From CBDCZI01 sp965224495 (GTDB lineage: Bacteria; Bacteroidota; Bacteroidia; Cytophagales; JAAEPT01), in the NCBI GenBank assembly GCA_965224495.1, contig CBDCZI010000021.1, positions 62,001 through 126,000 on the forward strand: a stretch of DNA of 64,000 bases, given 5' to 3'. The first letter of the stretch is position 1, and each line of letters begins with the position of its first letter. Shown in pieces: positions 35,557 to 45,477 of this stretch. The notes below the pieces were generated by a model. The model worked only from the letters and a program-made list of their open reading frames with translations, was not told where the DNA came from and ran no database searches. A program made the translations under genes and the position numbers.

Positions 35557-36016
35557 GAAATTGGTTTCTAAACTCAAATGGTTTTTGTATTTGTTGGGTA
35601 AATTCAAAATTCCAATGTTAGGTTACACACGTCCTAAATTATTGGAGTTGACAGCTACGACGGTAAGGGTGAAAATAAAGTTACGTTGGCGTACACGCAA
35701 CCATTTACAGTCGATGTATTTTGGTGCATTGGCAGTAGGGGCTGATGTTACGGCAGGTATTCATGCCTTTTATTTCGCTAAAAAAATGGAGAAAAAAGTT
35801 TCTTTTGCTTTTAAAGGAATGGAAGCACAATTCCTCAAAAGGGCAGAGTCAGATATTGTTTTCACGACAACTGATGGCAATTTAATTCAACAAGCGATTG
35901 AACAATCAATAAAGACAGGAGAACGGGTTAATCAACCTGTCAAAGTACTTGCTACCAATACTTCTGATGAAGTGGTGGCGGAGTTTATTATGATTTCGTC
36001 GGTCAAATGTAAATAA
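35540..36016 (+). CDS. DUF4442 hotdog-fold protein
   Basis: 158 residues. VKIKLRWRTRNHLQSMYFGA and LAVGADVTAGIHAF match DUF4442, a thioesterase-like hotdog family. It overlaps the nitronate monooxygenase end, suggesting a shared pathway in acyl or small-acid detoxification (inference). Confidence 0.82.
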   Translation: MPITDKKLVSKLKWFLYLLGKFKIPMLGYTRPKLLELTATTVRVKIKLRWRTRNHLQSMYFGALAVGADVTAGIHAFYFAKKMEKKVSFAFKGMEAQFLKRAESDIVFTTTDGNLIQQAIEQSIKTGERVNQPVKVLATNTSDEVVAEFIMISSVKCK

Positions 36017-36022
36017 ATAGTT

Positions 36023-36802
36023 ATGAAAACAGGAATAATTACGTTGTGTTTGTTTAGTATTTTGATGTCTTGCAACAAGAAAGAGCAAAGTGAAGCACAA
36101 CAACCACCAGCGGTTACTAAACAAAAAGAAACGGTAGAGGTTGAAAAAGTAGTAGAGCCTCAGCTGAGATTAACAAAAAGTCAATTTGTAGGTGCTTGGA
36201 TAGAGCCTATACCTGGAAATGAAAAAGATTACCAAGGTTTTGTGTTGGAAAAAGATGGTTCTGCATTTTCTATAAATAGTGCTACAATCAATTACCGCTC
36301 GTGGAAGCTAGTAAATAATCAACTTGTTTTAGAGGTTTATAGTTACGGAAATGGTACACAATCATTGGCAAAAGAAACGTATAAGGTTTTGGTGGTCGAT
36401 GAAAACCAATTGGTATTGGAGAAGGGTAAGAATAAAATTAGCTATACTAAAAATGAACAAGCGAGGTACCCAACGGTGAATGTAGAGCCTTACCAAAAAC
36501 TGGTTTCTCCGTTACTTCTAAAAGTGAATTCTAAAGGTGTTTGGTCGGCTATTGAAGGGGAATTGGGTTATGTGGATTTGGTAAATGAAGAAGGTGTATC
36601 TTTGAAAAAAACTACAAATTTGGGAATACTACAAACAAAAGAAGATTGGATGACTGGAGGGAATGTATTGTTTGAGACGGTAATTAACTTTACGGCAAAA
36701 GAGGGAACAAAAGGGAAGTTGATTTTTTATAATAATACAGGTGAAGGAGAGGGCGATGAGGTAGGTACTCCTGTGAGTTTTGAGATGCCTGTAATTTTTT
36801 AG
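36023..36802 (+). CDS. Lipoprotein with lipocalin-like and Gmad2-like domains
   Basis: 259 residues. Lipoprotein signal MKTGIITLCLFSILMSC, then a Gln/Lys/Glu linker. Residues about 45-150 are a small barrel-like domain (FVGAWIEPIPGNEKDYQGFV, EKDGSAFSINSATINYRSWK). Residues about 160-259 (GVWSAIEGELGYVDL, a central LQTKEDWM, and a final VGTPVSFEMPVIF) match the pattern of the immunoglobulin-like Gmad2 domain. Envelope protein of unknown function. Confidence 0.7.
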   Translation: MKTGIITLCLFSILMSCNKKEQSEAQQPPAVTKQKETVEVEKVVEPQLRLTKSQFVGAWIEPIPGNEKDYQGFVLEKDGSAFSINSATINYRSWKLVNNQLVLEVYSYGNGTQSLAKETYKVLVVDENQLVLEKGKNKISYTKNEQARYPTVNVEPYQKLVSPLLLKVNSKGVWSAIEGELGYVDLVNEEGVSLKKTTNLGILQTKEDWMTGGNVLFETVINFTAKEGTKGKLIFYNNTGEGEGDEVGTPVSFEMPVIF

Positions 36803-36900
36803 AGAGTGTTTTTCTGCGAAAAAATGTTTTAATTACGCTATTTAAGAATACTTAATAAGTACAAGTGAAAAACAGGAAATCTATAAACTGACTAGGTTGG

Positions 36901-37042
36901 ACGGCATAGGGATTGTCGAGAAAATCCTTTTTTGTTCTCTTTCCTTTCTTACTAACTCTACGGTTTGCTTGTCAAAGGGTGGTAATAAATAGCGGTGTGC
37001 CTCACACAAAAAAGATTGTAACAAAAAGCCCGCTCGATGCCC
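36901..37042 (+). repeat. Dispersed structured repeat, copy B
   Basis: Left half GGCATAGGGATTGTCGAG then AAAATCCTTTTTTG. Right half ACAAAAAAGATTGTAACAAA then AAGCCCGC. The inner arm is TTTTTTGT with ACAAAAAA, longer than in other copies but still paired. It ends in a divergent GATGCCCC tail. It fills most of the 36803-37074 gap. Confidence 0.75.
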
Positions 37043-37074
37043 CTATTTATTCTTAAAATTGTTTATTTTAGGGA

Positions 37075-37527
37075 ATGAAAAATATTTTTAAGGAAGAGAT
37101 TGTCAAAGAAGTTTTGGCAAGGATGGATAAATTGACACCCGAAACTCAGGCAGTTTGGGGAACAATGAGCGTAGGGCAAATGTTGGCACATTGCAACGTG
37201 ACTTACGAAATGTTGTACACTGATAAGCATCCAAAACCAAATGCGTTTAAGCGTTTTATGTTAAAGACGTTTGTCAAAAAAATAGTGGTTGGAGATAAGG
37301 AATACGCTAAAAATAGTCGAACGGCTCCTCAGTTTGTTATCACAGAAAGCAAAGATTTTGAGAAGGAAAAAGAGCGTCTGGCTGAGTTTATTACGAAAAC
37401 GGAAGGTTTGGGTGAAAAGCATTTTGATGGACTGGAATCACATTCGTTTGGGGTGTTAGCAAAAGAGGAGTGGAATAATATGTTTTACAAACATTTAGAC
37501 CATCATTTGTCGCAATTTGGTGTATAA
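37075..37527 (+). CDS. DUF1569 / DinB-like protein
   Basis: 150 residues. LTPETQAVWGTMSVGQMLAH with a following Cys-Asn, and a closing YKHLDHHLSQFGV, place it in DUF1569, a relative of the DinB four-helix metal-binding fold. The His of MLAH and HLDHH are the likely metal ligands. Function unknown. Confidence 0.8.
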   Translation: MKNIFKEEIVKEVLARMDKLTPETQAVWGTMSVGQMLAHCNVTYEMLYTDKHPKPNAFKRFMLKTFVKKIVVGDKEYAKNSRTAPQFVITESKDFEKEKERLAEFITKTEGLGEKHFDGLESHSFGVLAKEEWNNMFYKHLDHHLSQFGV

Positions 37528-37602
37528 GTAAAAGAATGGTTGTTTTGATGAACAATTTTCAGATTTTCTTGTTGTAGGTAATGATAATGTTGCTGTATGT
37601 AG

Positions 37603-37610
37603 TAACTTTG
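37603..37610 (+). promoter_or_regulatory. Putative -7 promoter element for folE
   Basis: TAACTTTG matches TAnnTTTG, 32 bases before the folE ATG. Confidence 0.45.
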
Positions 37611-37641
37611 TTTACTTGGTTCAATTACCCAATTAAAAATT

Positions 37642-38334
37642 ATGAAAAACGCAGTGGATTTAAAAACACTTACCGATGAAGAGATAGGCGATGGACATTT
37701 GATGTCGTCAGTAGAGACGCCTATGCGTTCTGATGCGTTTGAAATGAGTGATGATGAGAAAATGGAAATTATCTCGGCTCATTTTAAAGAAATAATGGAA
37801 ACTTTAGGCTTGGATTTGAAAGATGATAGTTTGCGTGGTACGCCTCAGCGTGTTGCTAAAATGTATGTCAAAGAAATTTTTTCGGGGTTAAATCCTGAAA
37901 ACAAACCGAGAATGACTGTTTTTGAGAACAAATACAGGTACCAAGATATGTTGGTGGAGAAGAATATAGAAATGTATTCGACTTGTGAGCATCATTTTTT
38001 ACCAATTGTGGGACGTGCTCACGTGGCGTATATCAGTAATGGTTTGGTTATCGGTTTGTCAAAAATAAATCGAATTGTTCAATATTTTGCTAAACGTCCG
38101 CAGGTACAAGAGCGTCTGATTATTCAGATTGCGAATGCTTTGAAGGAAGCGTTAGAAACTGAAGATGTAGCGGTACTTATCGAAGGAAAACATTTGTGTG
38201 TGTCTTCGAGAGGTGTTGAAGATGTTTCTTCGAGTACGATTACTGCCGAATATAGTGGCGTTTTTAAAGCGAATGCAGAGGTTAGAGAAGAGTTTTTGAC
38301 TTATGTCAAAACGGATTTGATGCCTGATAGTTAA
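37642..38334 (+). CDS. folE: GTP cyclohydrolase I
   Basis: First step of tetrahydrofolate (and pterin) synthesis. RGTPQRVAKMYVKEIFSGL, STCEHHFLPIVGRAHVAYI (zinc Cys and His), GLSKINRIVQYFAKRPQVQE and the second zinc Cys region HLCVSSRGVED are all present. 230 residues with the usual variable N-terminus. PabB, which also feeds folate synthesis, lies elsewhere in this window at 53.8 kb. Confidence 0.97.
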   Translation: MKNAVDLKTLTDEEIGDGHLMSSVETPMRSDAFEMSDDEKMEIISAHFKEIMETLGLDLKDDSLRGTPQRVAKMYVKEIFSGLNPENKPRMTVFENKYRYQDMLVEKNIEMYSTCEHHFLPIVGRAHVAYISNGLVIGLSKINRIVQYFAKRPQVQERLIIQIANALKEALETEDVAVLIEGKHLCVSSRGVEDVSSSTITAEYSGVFKANAEVREEFLTYVKTDLMPDS

Positions 38335-38371
38335 GTAAATTCACTTTCTTAGTGAAAAAATAATAAAAATT

Positions 38372-38407
38372 GAAAGTTCAAGTCTTTTTATAAGGCTTGA
38401 ACTTTTC
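38372..38407 (+). terminator. Rho-independent terminator after folE
   Basis: AAAGTTCAAG and CTTGAACTTT form a 10-bp stem followed by T-rich sequence. A smaller hairpin (TTCACT/AGTGAA, 38340-38356) precedes it. Confidence 0.75.
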
Positions 38408-38481
38408 TTATTTTTATGAATTCAAAATGTAGTTTATCACCTAGGATTAGGTCTTTGGCTTAATTTAAAAATAATATTCTT

Positions 38482-39984
38482 GTGAAAAATCAATTCCCTG
38501 TCAGCTTATTTAATACCAAAAAACGTGAGAAAGTTCTTTTTAAACCAATAAACGATGATTTTGTTGGTTTGTACGTTTGCGGACCGACAGTGTATGGTGA
38601 CCCACATTTAGGAAATGCGAGAGGAGCTATGACTTTTGATATTGTATTTCGTTATTTGGAATATGTGGGCTACAAAGTACGTTACGTCCGTAATATCACG
38701 GATGTAGGGCATTTGGAAAATGAAGTGGATGATGCTGGTGAGGATAAAATTGCTAAAAAAGCAAAGTTACAGCAGTTAGAGCCAATGGAAATTGTGCAAA
38801 CTTACACGATTAGTTACCATAAGGCGATGGAGAAATTGAATATTCGTCGTCCGAGTATCGAACCAACGGCTACGGGGCATATTATTGAGCAAATTGCAAT
38901 TGTTCAAAAAATAATAGAGAATGGATTTGCTTACGAAAGTGAAGGTTCTGTTTATTTTGATATGGATAAATACCTTGAAAAACACCAATACGGAGAACTT
39001 TCAGGGAAAATAGTTGAGGATTTGATTGCTGGTAGCCGTACGTTAGACGGTCAGCAGGAAAAAAAATCTTCGCTTGATTTTGCTTTATGGAAAGGTGCAA
39101 AACCTGAGCATATTATGAAATGGGAATCGCCTTGGGGATTAGGTTTTCCCGGGTGGCATTTGGAATGTACGGCAATGAGTTCTAAATATTTGGGTGTTCC
39201 TTTTGATATTCACGGTGGCGGAATGGATTTGCAATTCCCTCATCACGAAGGCGAAATTGCACAAAGTCAATGTGCTTTTCATTCTGAACCTGCCAATTAT
39301 TGGATGCACAACAATATGTTGACTATCGATGGGCAAAAAATGGCTAAGTCGAAAGGTAATTTCTTGACTTTAGATGAGTTGTTTGATGGTAGCCACACTT
39401 CATTAGAACAGGCGTATTCGCCGATGACGGTTCGGTTTTTCACTTTACAATCACATTACGGTTCGCCAATAGATTTTTCTAATGGTGCTTTACAGGCTTC
39501 TGAAAAGGGGTACAAGCGTTTGGTGAATGCTTTAAACACATTAAATACTTTGCGTTTTGTACAAGAGGCAAAACTTAATGCTGTTTTAGATAAAGAAATT
39601 AACGATTTGATTGATACGTGTTACCTACATATGAGTGATGATTTTAATACGGCTCGTACGGTAGCAACGATGTTTGATTTGTCGAAAAAAATCAATGACT
39701 TTAAGGCTAAACCTAGCCTGCTTAATAAGATTAAAGAAACAACTTTTGAACGTTTACAAAAAGAGTTTTCAGGCTTCTTCTTTGATGTGCTGGGCTTACA
39801 AAAGGAAACGGACAATGGCAGTAAACACCTCGATGGTGCAATGAATGTACTTATCGAAATGAGAAAACAAGCCAAAGAAAACAAAGATTATGGTTTGTCT
39901 GACAAAATTAGAGATGAGTTAAAAGAACACGGTATTTTATTACAGGACGAAAAAGATGGTGAGATGTCTTTTGTTGTGGAGTAA
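38482..39984 (+). CDS. cysS: Cysteinyl-tRNA synthetase
   Basis: Charges tRNA-Cys, one of which is encoded at 16.8 kb. 500 residues from a GTG start. Class I signatures: YVCGPTVYGDPHLGNARG (HIGH equivalent and zinc Cys) and KMAKSKGN (KMSKS equivalent). FPHHEGEIAQSQ and GWHLECTAMS are also typical. No ATG is available near the conserved N-terminus, so GTG is the likely start. Confidence 0.96.
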   Translation: MKNQFPVSLFNTKKREKVLFKPINDDFVGLYVCGPTVYGDPHLGNARGAMTFDIVFRYLEYVGYKVRYVRNITDVGHLENEVDDAGEDKIAKKAKLQQLEPMEIVQTYTISYHKAMEKLNIRRPSIEPTATGHIIEQIAIVQKIIENGFAYESEGSVYFDMDKYLEKHQYGELSGKIVEDLIAGSRTLDGQQEKKSSLDFALWKGAKPEHIMKWESPWGLGFPGWHLECTAMSSKYLGVPFDIHGGGMDLQFPHHEGEIAQSQCAFHSEPANYWMHNNMLTIDGQKMAKSKGNFLTLDELFDGSHTSLEQAYSPMTVRFFTLQSHYGSPIDFSNGALQASEKGYKRLVNALNTLNTLRFVQEAKLNAVLDKEINDLIDTCYLHMSDDFNTARTVATMFDLSKKINDFKAKPSLLNKIKETTFERLQKEFSGFFFDVLGLQKETDNGSKHLDGAMNVLIEMRKQAKENKDYGLSDKIRDELKEHGILLQDEKDGEMSFVVE

Positions 39985-40038
39985 ATCGTAAGTCAACTGA
40001 AAGGCTTTTTTTGGTAGTTAAAATTTCTTCAACGTACT

Positions 40039-41985
40039 TTATACTTTCAAATACCCATCTTTTTTGAAATTATGAATAGTGATTGTGCTGTTTTTGAGGT
40101 AAGCAGTGATTTGTTCGATATAAAACTTAGGTAGTTTCTTGTCTAAAATAAGAAACCGAGGGTGGAGTTTTTTTATTGCCCTAAACGGTATTTTACTTGA
40201 TAAATAGAGTGTGTTTACCTCTTGGTAATCACCTAATAACGAGTTGTTTTGAAAGAGTATAAGTTGTTTGTTGATAGAATATAAATCATTTCCTTTGTGA
40301 GTGATTTTAGGGAAAGGATTGGACTCTTCTTTGAGGAAAGGAAATCCTTTTTTGTCGGCATAGGCTATGATGACTTGGTGATTGTCGTTGTAAATGTAAA
40401 AGTTAGAGGTGTCTTTTTGAAATGAATCAGTGAGGAGCTGAGCAGAGAAAAAGAGAATGAAATAAATTAAAATAGATTGGATATAGCGTATTTTTTTATG
40501 TTGAATGAACTGAAAAAAAGTAATTGTGACAAGGTAAAATAAGGCAATCAAAGCTAAGGTCATTGTTGTATATTGGATTGAAAGAGGAAATAGTTCGCTG
40601 ATACCGAGTAACCAAAAAAAGGCAGAAGAAAGATGCTCAAGTAAGAAAATGAAAAATGGTGTAAGTAAACTGATTTTGAAAAACAAGAGTGTTAATAAAG
40701 AAGCACCAACAAGTATAGTGGTAAGGAAAGTCAATAATAGGCTGAGGAAAATGCCGTTAATCGAGAAGGTCTTGAAATAAAATAACAAGATAGGGAATAC
40801 ACCTAACTGAGCCGATAGAGTCACAGAAAGCATTTCACCGAGTTTTCTTAATAAATAAAAATTCGTAGTGAACCAACTTTTTATTTGTTTGTAAAACAAA
40901 AGGATAGCGAGTACACCAGCGAAAGAAAGTTGAAAACCGACATGGAATAGTTCGTTGGGATGAAGGAGGAGAAGGACAAAACCAGCGACAAAAAGGCTGT
41001 TTATAGCGTTGTTTTTTCTATTGATAATCGTCGCTAACTCCATAATGCAAAACATAGTTACTGACCGAGCGATACTTGGCGAAAAACCGCAAAATGAACC
41101 GTAGAGTAATAAAATCACACAAATAAAGAGAGAAGCAAGGATTCTTTGTTTCCTTTTGTTATGAGGGATTTTTTTGGTTAAGAAAATAAGGAATAGATAA
41201 ATAATACCAATATGCAGTCCTGATATAGCGATGAGGTGGCTGACTCCGTTGCGTGAAATCATGTTCTTTGTCTCTGTCGAAATATATTCTTTTTCATTGG
41301 CGATGAGAGCAGAAATAAATGAGGCTGTTTTTGGAGTAAAATGAAGTTGTAAAAAAGTAAGGAAATCTGCTTTGTACTGTTGTAATGTACTTTGGTTGGA
41401 AGCGATGGGCAGGATGCTTTTTTGATTGGAATAAAAAAAATGAAATATATTCTTTTTAGCATAAATGCTTTTGAAATCTACTTGGTTGGGCGTTTGAGGA
41501 GGTTTTATTTCAGTTAAATAGCCTTTTATGAAATAATTATGATTTTCTTTAACAGAAAAGGAACTGTCTTGTTTTTTAACTTTAACAAGTATTTTTTCTG
41601 TAGGAAGGAGGTGCGTCCACGTATTTTTATTTTTGTATTGATTGACTTTGTATTCAAAAGAAATGGTGTGTGAAGTGACTTTTTTAATGTCGGTAATTGT
41701 TCCTTTTAAATAGTTGCTTTCGGTGGTAAGTTTATTTGTGTGGACTTGTTGATTTGCAATAAAATAACCTGAAAACAGGATGAAAAACAGTGCACATAAT
41801 GAAATACTTATTCTTTTAGCCAAAGAAGCCTTGAGAGTGAGACGAAGTGTGAAATAAGCGAGTAAAAAGAGTGCTAAGCTATAAATGACATATTTATCCA
41901 TTAAGAGCACATACTTTTGTAACACAATACCTAAAATAAAAGGCAGTGTGATTTTAGCAAAAGGTATCGCTCTGTTGAGTAGCAC
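40039..41985 (-). CDS. comEC: ComEC/Rec2 family DNA-uptake channel protein
   Basis: 648 residues, polytopic inner membrane protein. A DUF4131-type N-terminal soluble loop between the first helices is followed by the competence domain with HLIAISGLHIGIIYL and CGFSPSIARSVTMFCIMEL, then FHVGFQLSFAGVLAILLF. It lacks the C-terminal metallo-beta-lactamase domain found in many ComEC proteins, as is common in this phylum. GTG start. It begins two bases after the metalloprotease stop, so they share a transcript. Confidence 0.9.
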   Translation of the reverse strand: MLLNRAIPFAKITLPFILGIVLQKYVLLMDKYVIYSLALFLLAYFTLRLTLKASLAKRISISLCALFFILFSGYFIANQQVHTNKLTTESNYLKGTITDIKKVTSHTISFEYKVNQYKNKNTWTHLLPTEKILVKVKKQDSSFSVKENHNYFIKGYLTEIKPPQTPNQVDFKSIYAKKNIFHFFYSNQKSILPIASNQSTLQQYKADFLTFLQLHFTPKTASFISALIANEKEYISTETKNMISRNGVSHLIAISGLHIGIIYLFLIFLTKKIPHNKRKQRILASLFICVILLLYGSFCGFSPSIARSVTMFCIMELATIINRKNNAINSLFVAGFVLLLLHPNELFHVGFQLSFAGVLAILLFYKQIKSWFTTNFYLLRKLGEMLSVTLSAQLGVFPILLFYFKTFSINGIFLSLLLTFLTTILVGASLLTLLFFKISLLTPFFIFLLEHLSSAFFWLLGISELFPLSIQYTTMTLALIALFYLVTITFFQFIQHKKIRYIQSILIYFILFFSAQLLTDSFQKDTSNFYIYNDNHQVIIAYADKKGFPFLKEESNPFPKITHKGNDLYSINKQLILFQNNSLLGDYQEVNTLYLSSKIPFRAIKKLHPRFLILDKKLPKFYIEQITAYLKNSTITIHNFKKDGYLKV

Positions 41986-41987
41986 AG

Positions 41988-43700
41988 TTATTTAGTCAAT
42001 AGTATTTTTTGAATAGTGGTTTGTTCGTCAATAGTTACTTTAAGAATATATAGTCCTGAAGCGTAATTTGATAAATCAATTTTGGTTTTTGAAGAATAAC
42101 TCTCTTCGACCTCAAAAGTGGTTAATCGCGTGCCTATTGCTGAATACACCTCTATTGTCTTTTTCTGAAGCCCTGCGTGTTTTAAATAGAGAGTGAATTG
42201 TCCCGTCGAAGGGTTGGGGTAGATCTCAACTGTTGCTCCTTCGTCGTGTAGGTTGATGTTGTCAAGGTATAATGACGAACCGTCTAAGGCTAGGTATTCA
42301 AAACGTAAACGAAGGGATTTGAAGTGCTTGATTTGTTGTAAGTCAATATTAATAAATGTCCAATCACCTGTTTTTAAGCCGGTGTATTCCTTTAAAACCG
42401 ACCACTTTTCTGTACAGGTTAAGGAATAAGAAACACGTAGTTTTGTAGTCTTGTTTTTATTGAAAACCGAAAAAGAGAGAAAAGGAATAGTTAGCTCTGT
42501 TAAGTCTATCAACGGAGTAGTTAAGTAAGTGGTGTCGGGAAATGGAGCGGTAGGAGTAAAGCTAAAAGAAGAATTGAAATTAGTACCCACTGTTTCGAAA
42601 TCGTGAGGTAAAACTGTCCATAAAGAAAAGTTATTTTCAAAATTTTCAAGAAGAGGGAGTTGTGTATTGGTGGGTAAATTACAACATCCTGAAGAACTTA
42701 ATAAAGCATTTCTTCTTGGGCTCATTTCCATCGCGGTACGCATTCTTGCTTTTTGGTCGAGCGTAAAAAGGTTGAGGCATTGGTCGTAAGTGTAGTCCAT
42801 AAAGTTTTCAGACATATCCCTACTTGTACAGCTGGTGTTACTAGTAAAACAACTTGTACTTGAGTTTTTTTGTGTTGGTGTATCATTACAATAATCGGTA
42901 GCAAAGCAGTTGGCGTGGTCTGCCCATATATGAAATAAACCGAGCCAATGTCCAACCTCATGTGTTGTAGTCCTCCCTAATCCATAAACAGTAGAGGTTA
43001 CTGTGCCTGTGTTTCTACCAAAAACACGGTGGTCAATCACTATACCATCATCTATTAAAGGGGTGAAATAATTACTAATTCCATCAATATTTACATCTGA
43101 AGGAAAGGTAGCAAAACCCAATACATCGTCTTTTAATTCTGTAACCCAAATGTTGAGGTATTGGTCGGCAGGCCAGTAACCGTATGCTTTGAGTAGGCTG
43201 TTTTGTGTACTGTTTTCTGAGTCAAAAGGCAGTGTATTACTGTAATGACGTGTGATTCCAGTTGTGTGGTTGCCCTCTGGGTCGATAGAGGCTAAACAAA
43301 ACTCGATACCTACATCAGCAGCGAGGGGTACGAAAATAGCAGGAGTATTTGAAGCATCGGTATTTGTTCTTCTAAAATCTTCGTTTAATACCTCTATTTG
43401 AGAAAATATTTGAGCATCGCTGATATTCGAATTCGTACTGCCACCAACTGTATTACTTCCGTTGTTGTGTATCACATGTACAACCACAGGGATTTGGTAA
43501 ATGGCTTCTCCTGTTTTCTTTTGTCTAGCCAAATAAGAACCAATTTTCTTTTCGAAAGATTGTCTTGAGGAGGCGTAATTGGGGTTGTTTGCCAACTGTA
43601 AACTGTCCCAATAATGTGATGCACACTTACGAGGGACGTCTTTTTGCCCATAACTCAAAATAGAAATAAATGAAAGTGTAAGTAGAAGGAAGTATCTCAT
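41988..43700 (-). CDS. Secreted M43 (pappalysin-type) metalloprotease with type IX type A sorting domain
   Basis: 570 residues. Signal peptide MRYFLLLTLSFISILSYGQ. The zinc site is TTHEVGHWLGLFHIW (HExxHxxGxxH), with the Met-turn in ENFMDYTYDQCLNLF. An MAM/CUB-like beta domain follows (about residues 345-480), then a C-terminal sorting domain with IYPNPSTGQFTLYL and the closing LYILKVTIDE...KILLTK. Known: such tails direct export by the type IX system. Inferred extracellular protease. Confidence 0.93.
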   Translation of the reverse strand: MRYFLLLTLSFISILSYGQKDVPRKCASHYWDSLQLANNPNYASSRQSFEKKIGSYLARQKKTGEAIYQIPVVVHVIHNNGSNTVGGSTNSNISDAQIFSQIEVLNEDFRRTNTDASNTPAIFVPLAADVGIEFCLASIDPEGNHTTGITRHYSNTLPFDSENSTQNSLLKAYGYWPADQYLNIWVTELKDDVLGFATFPSDVNIDGISNYFTPLIDDGIVIDHRVFGRNTGTVTSTVYGLGRTTTHEVGHWLGLFHIWADHANCFATDYCNDTPTQKNSSTSCFTSNTSCTSRDMSENFMDYTYDQCLNLFTLDQKARMRTAMEMSPRRNALLSSSGCCNLPTNTQLPLLENFENNFSLWTVLPHDFETVGTNFNSSFSFTPTAPFPDTTYLTTPLIDLTELTIPFLSFSVFNKNKTTKLRVSYSLTCTEKWSVLKEYTGLKTGDWTFINIDLQQIKHFKSLRLRFEYLALDGSSLYLDNINLHDEGATVEIYPNPSTGQFTLYLKHAGLQKKTIEVYSAIGTRLTTFEVEESYSSKTKIDLSNYASGLYILKVTIDEQTTIQKILLTK

Positions 43701-43713
43701 AGGTGGCTAAAAA

Positions 43714-44664
43714 CTATTTTCTTGTTTCAAATGTATTATACGCATTGATAATTCTTCTGACTACTTTATGACGCATAACGTCTTCCTCTTGCAAACGAAC
43801 AATACCAATACCTCTTGTGCCTTCAAGTACTTTGATCGCTTCTGCTAATCCCGATTTTTGACGGTTAGGTAAATCAATCTGCGTAGCATCTCCTGTAATT
43901 ACCATCTTAGATTTGGGTCCTAAACGGGTCATAAACATTTTTATTTGGCTAGGAGTGGTGTTTTGAGCCTCATCTAATAAGACAAAGGCATTGTTGAGTG
44001 TTCTACCTCTCATAAATGCCAAGGGCGCGATTTCTATCGTGTTTTCCTCTTTGTATTTGTTCAATTTTTCCGTAGGAATCATGTCTTCCAAAGCGTCGTA
44101 AATAGGGCGTAAATAAGGATCAACTTTGTCGTTCATATCACCTGGTAAAAAACCTAAACTTTCACCAGCCTCAACTGCAGGTCTCGATATGATTATCTTT
44201 TTTACTCGTTTGTTTTTCAATGCTGCCACCGCCATAGCTACAGCTACATAAGTTTTACCTGTTCCCGCAGGTCCAACAGCAAAAACAAGGTCTTTGTCTT
44301 TTATTGTATCAACTAATGTGATTTGATTATTGGTACGTGGTTTTATAGGGAACCCTTTTGTTCCGTGAAGAATCAATAATTGCTCACTTCGTTCTTCAAA
44401 ATGTTTTTTATTTTCAAGAGCGATATAATCTTCTACTTTTTCGAGAGGTAACTCTTCAAAACGTTTGTAGTGCTCAAGTAAAACATGGAAAAGGTCGTTA
44501 ATTTCCTTTACGTCAAGCTCTTCACCTGTTATTTTAATATTGCTACCACGTGCAATAACCTTACTGTTGGGGTAACTTGTCTCTATTTTTTGAAGGTTAC
44601 AGTTTTCGAAACCTAAAAAATCAACCAGAGAAATGTTTTCTAGGGATATATTTTTTTCTATCAA
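43714..44664 (-). CDS. phoH: PhoH-family ATPase
   Basis: 316 residues. Walker A is VGPAGTGKTYVAVAMAV, Walker B FVLLDEAQNTTPSQIKMF, with ISRPAVEAGESLGFLPGD and VVRRIINAYN at the end. Known as a cytoplasmic ATPase linked to RNA metabolism and stress; the exact activity is unsettled. The only plausible start is TTG at 44664. Transcribed ahead of the protease gene, 13 bases apart. Confidence 0.92.
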   Translation of the reverse strand: MIEKNISLENISLVDFLGFENCNLQKIETSYPNSKVIARGSNIKITGEELDVKEINDLFHVLLEHYKRFEELPLEKVEDYIALENKKHFEERSEQLLILHGTKGFPIKPRTNNQITLVDTIKDKDLVFAVGPAGTGKTYVAVAMAVAALKNKRVKKIIISRPAVEAGESLGFLPGDMNDKVDPYLRPIYDALEDMIPTEKLNKYKEENTIEIAPLAFMRGRTLNNAFVLLDEAQNTTPSQIKMFMTRLGPKSKMVITGDATQIDLPNRQKSGLAEAIKVLEGTRGIGIVRLQEEDVMRHKVVRRIINAYNTFETRK

Positions 44665-44715
44665 CTCGAATTGTTTGTATATTTAAGTCAAAAATAACAT
44701 AAATATTTTATTTTA

Positions 44716-45477
44716 ATGGTATTGATTACATTATTGACCGATTTTGGTATGCGAGATTCGTATGTAGCGAGTCTAAAGGCGAAGATTTTATCGTTTGACC
44801 AGTCGATTAATATTATTGATATTTCTCATGAAATAGATAAATACCATATTCAGCAGGGAGCCTTTGTTTTTGACAGTGTTTACAGAGAGTTTCCTAAAGG
44901 AACTATTCATTTAATAGGTTTGGACACAGGTTTTATGTCAGACGACTATTTGGTTGTACGTACTGAAAATAGTTTTTTTATTGCTCCAAATAATGGTTTT
45001 TTATCGTTGTTAACAGATTTTAATCCGTTGCAAATAGTCAAAGTCGCTAGAAAAGAAAAAACGTCATTTCATCTAAAAAATGAAATTGTAGCTGTTGCTT
45101 GTGCTCTAACACAGGGTATAGTGTTGAGCGAGTTGGGTGAGGAAATCGAAGAGATGAAGACTGTGTTACTTAATACTCCTCGTTTTGTTGAAGACGAATT
45201 GATAGGGAGTGTCGTTTTTATCGATAGTTATGGAAATATCATCACAAACCTACACAAAGGAGACATAGAAAAGTATGCGGAAGGAAAGTCTATCGAAATA
45301 AAATTAAGAAGAGAGTATATAAACCAAATAAGTTTGGATTACCAAACGAAAGGAGGAGGGAAGTGTATTGCTCTTTATAATAGTGAGGGGTATTTAGAAA
45401 TCGCGATGACAGATGCTAACGCTTCTAAATTGTTAGGTTTGAGCTACGAAAGCCCTGTTTCTATTAAGTTTAAGTAG
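44716..45477 (+). CDS. SAM hydroxide adenosyltransferase (DUF62 family)
   Basis: 253 residues. ITLLTDFGMRDSYVASLKA is the first motif of the SAM-dependent hydrolase/halogenase family, with the Asp residues that bind ribose. GSVVFIDSYGNIITNL begins the C-terminal domain. Housekeeping members hydrolyse SAM to adenosine and methionine. Divergent from phoH. The 3' end overlaps the next minus-strand gene by 8 bases. Confidence 0.88.
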   Translation: MVLITLLTDFGMRDSYVASLKAKILSFDQSINIIDISHEIDKYHIQQGAFVFDSVYREFPKGTIHLIGLDTGFMSDDYLVVRTENSFFIAPNNGFLSLLTDFNPLQIVKVARKEKTSFHLKNEIVAVACALTQGIVLSELGEEIEEMKTVLLNTPRFVEDELIGSVVFIDSYGNIITNLHKGDIEKYAEGKSIEIKLRREYINQISLDYQTKGGGKCIALYNSEGYLEIAMTDANASKLLGLSYESPVSIKFK

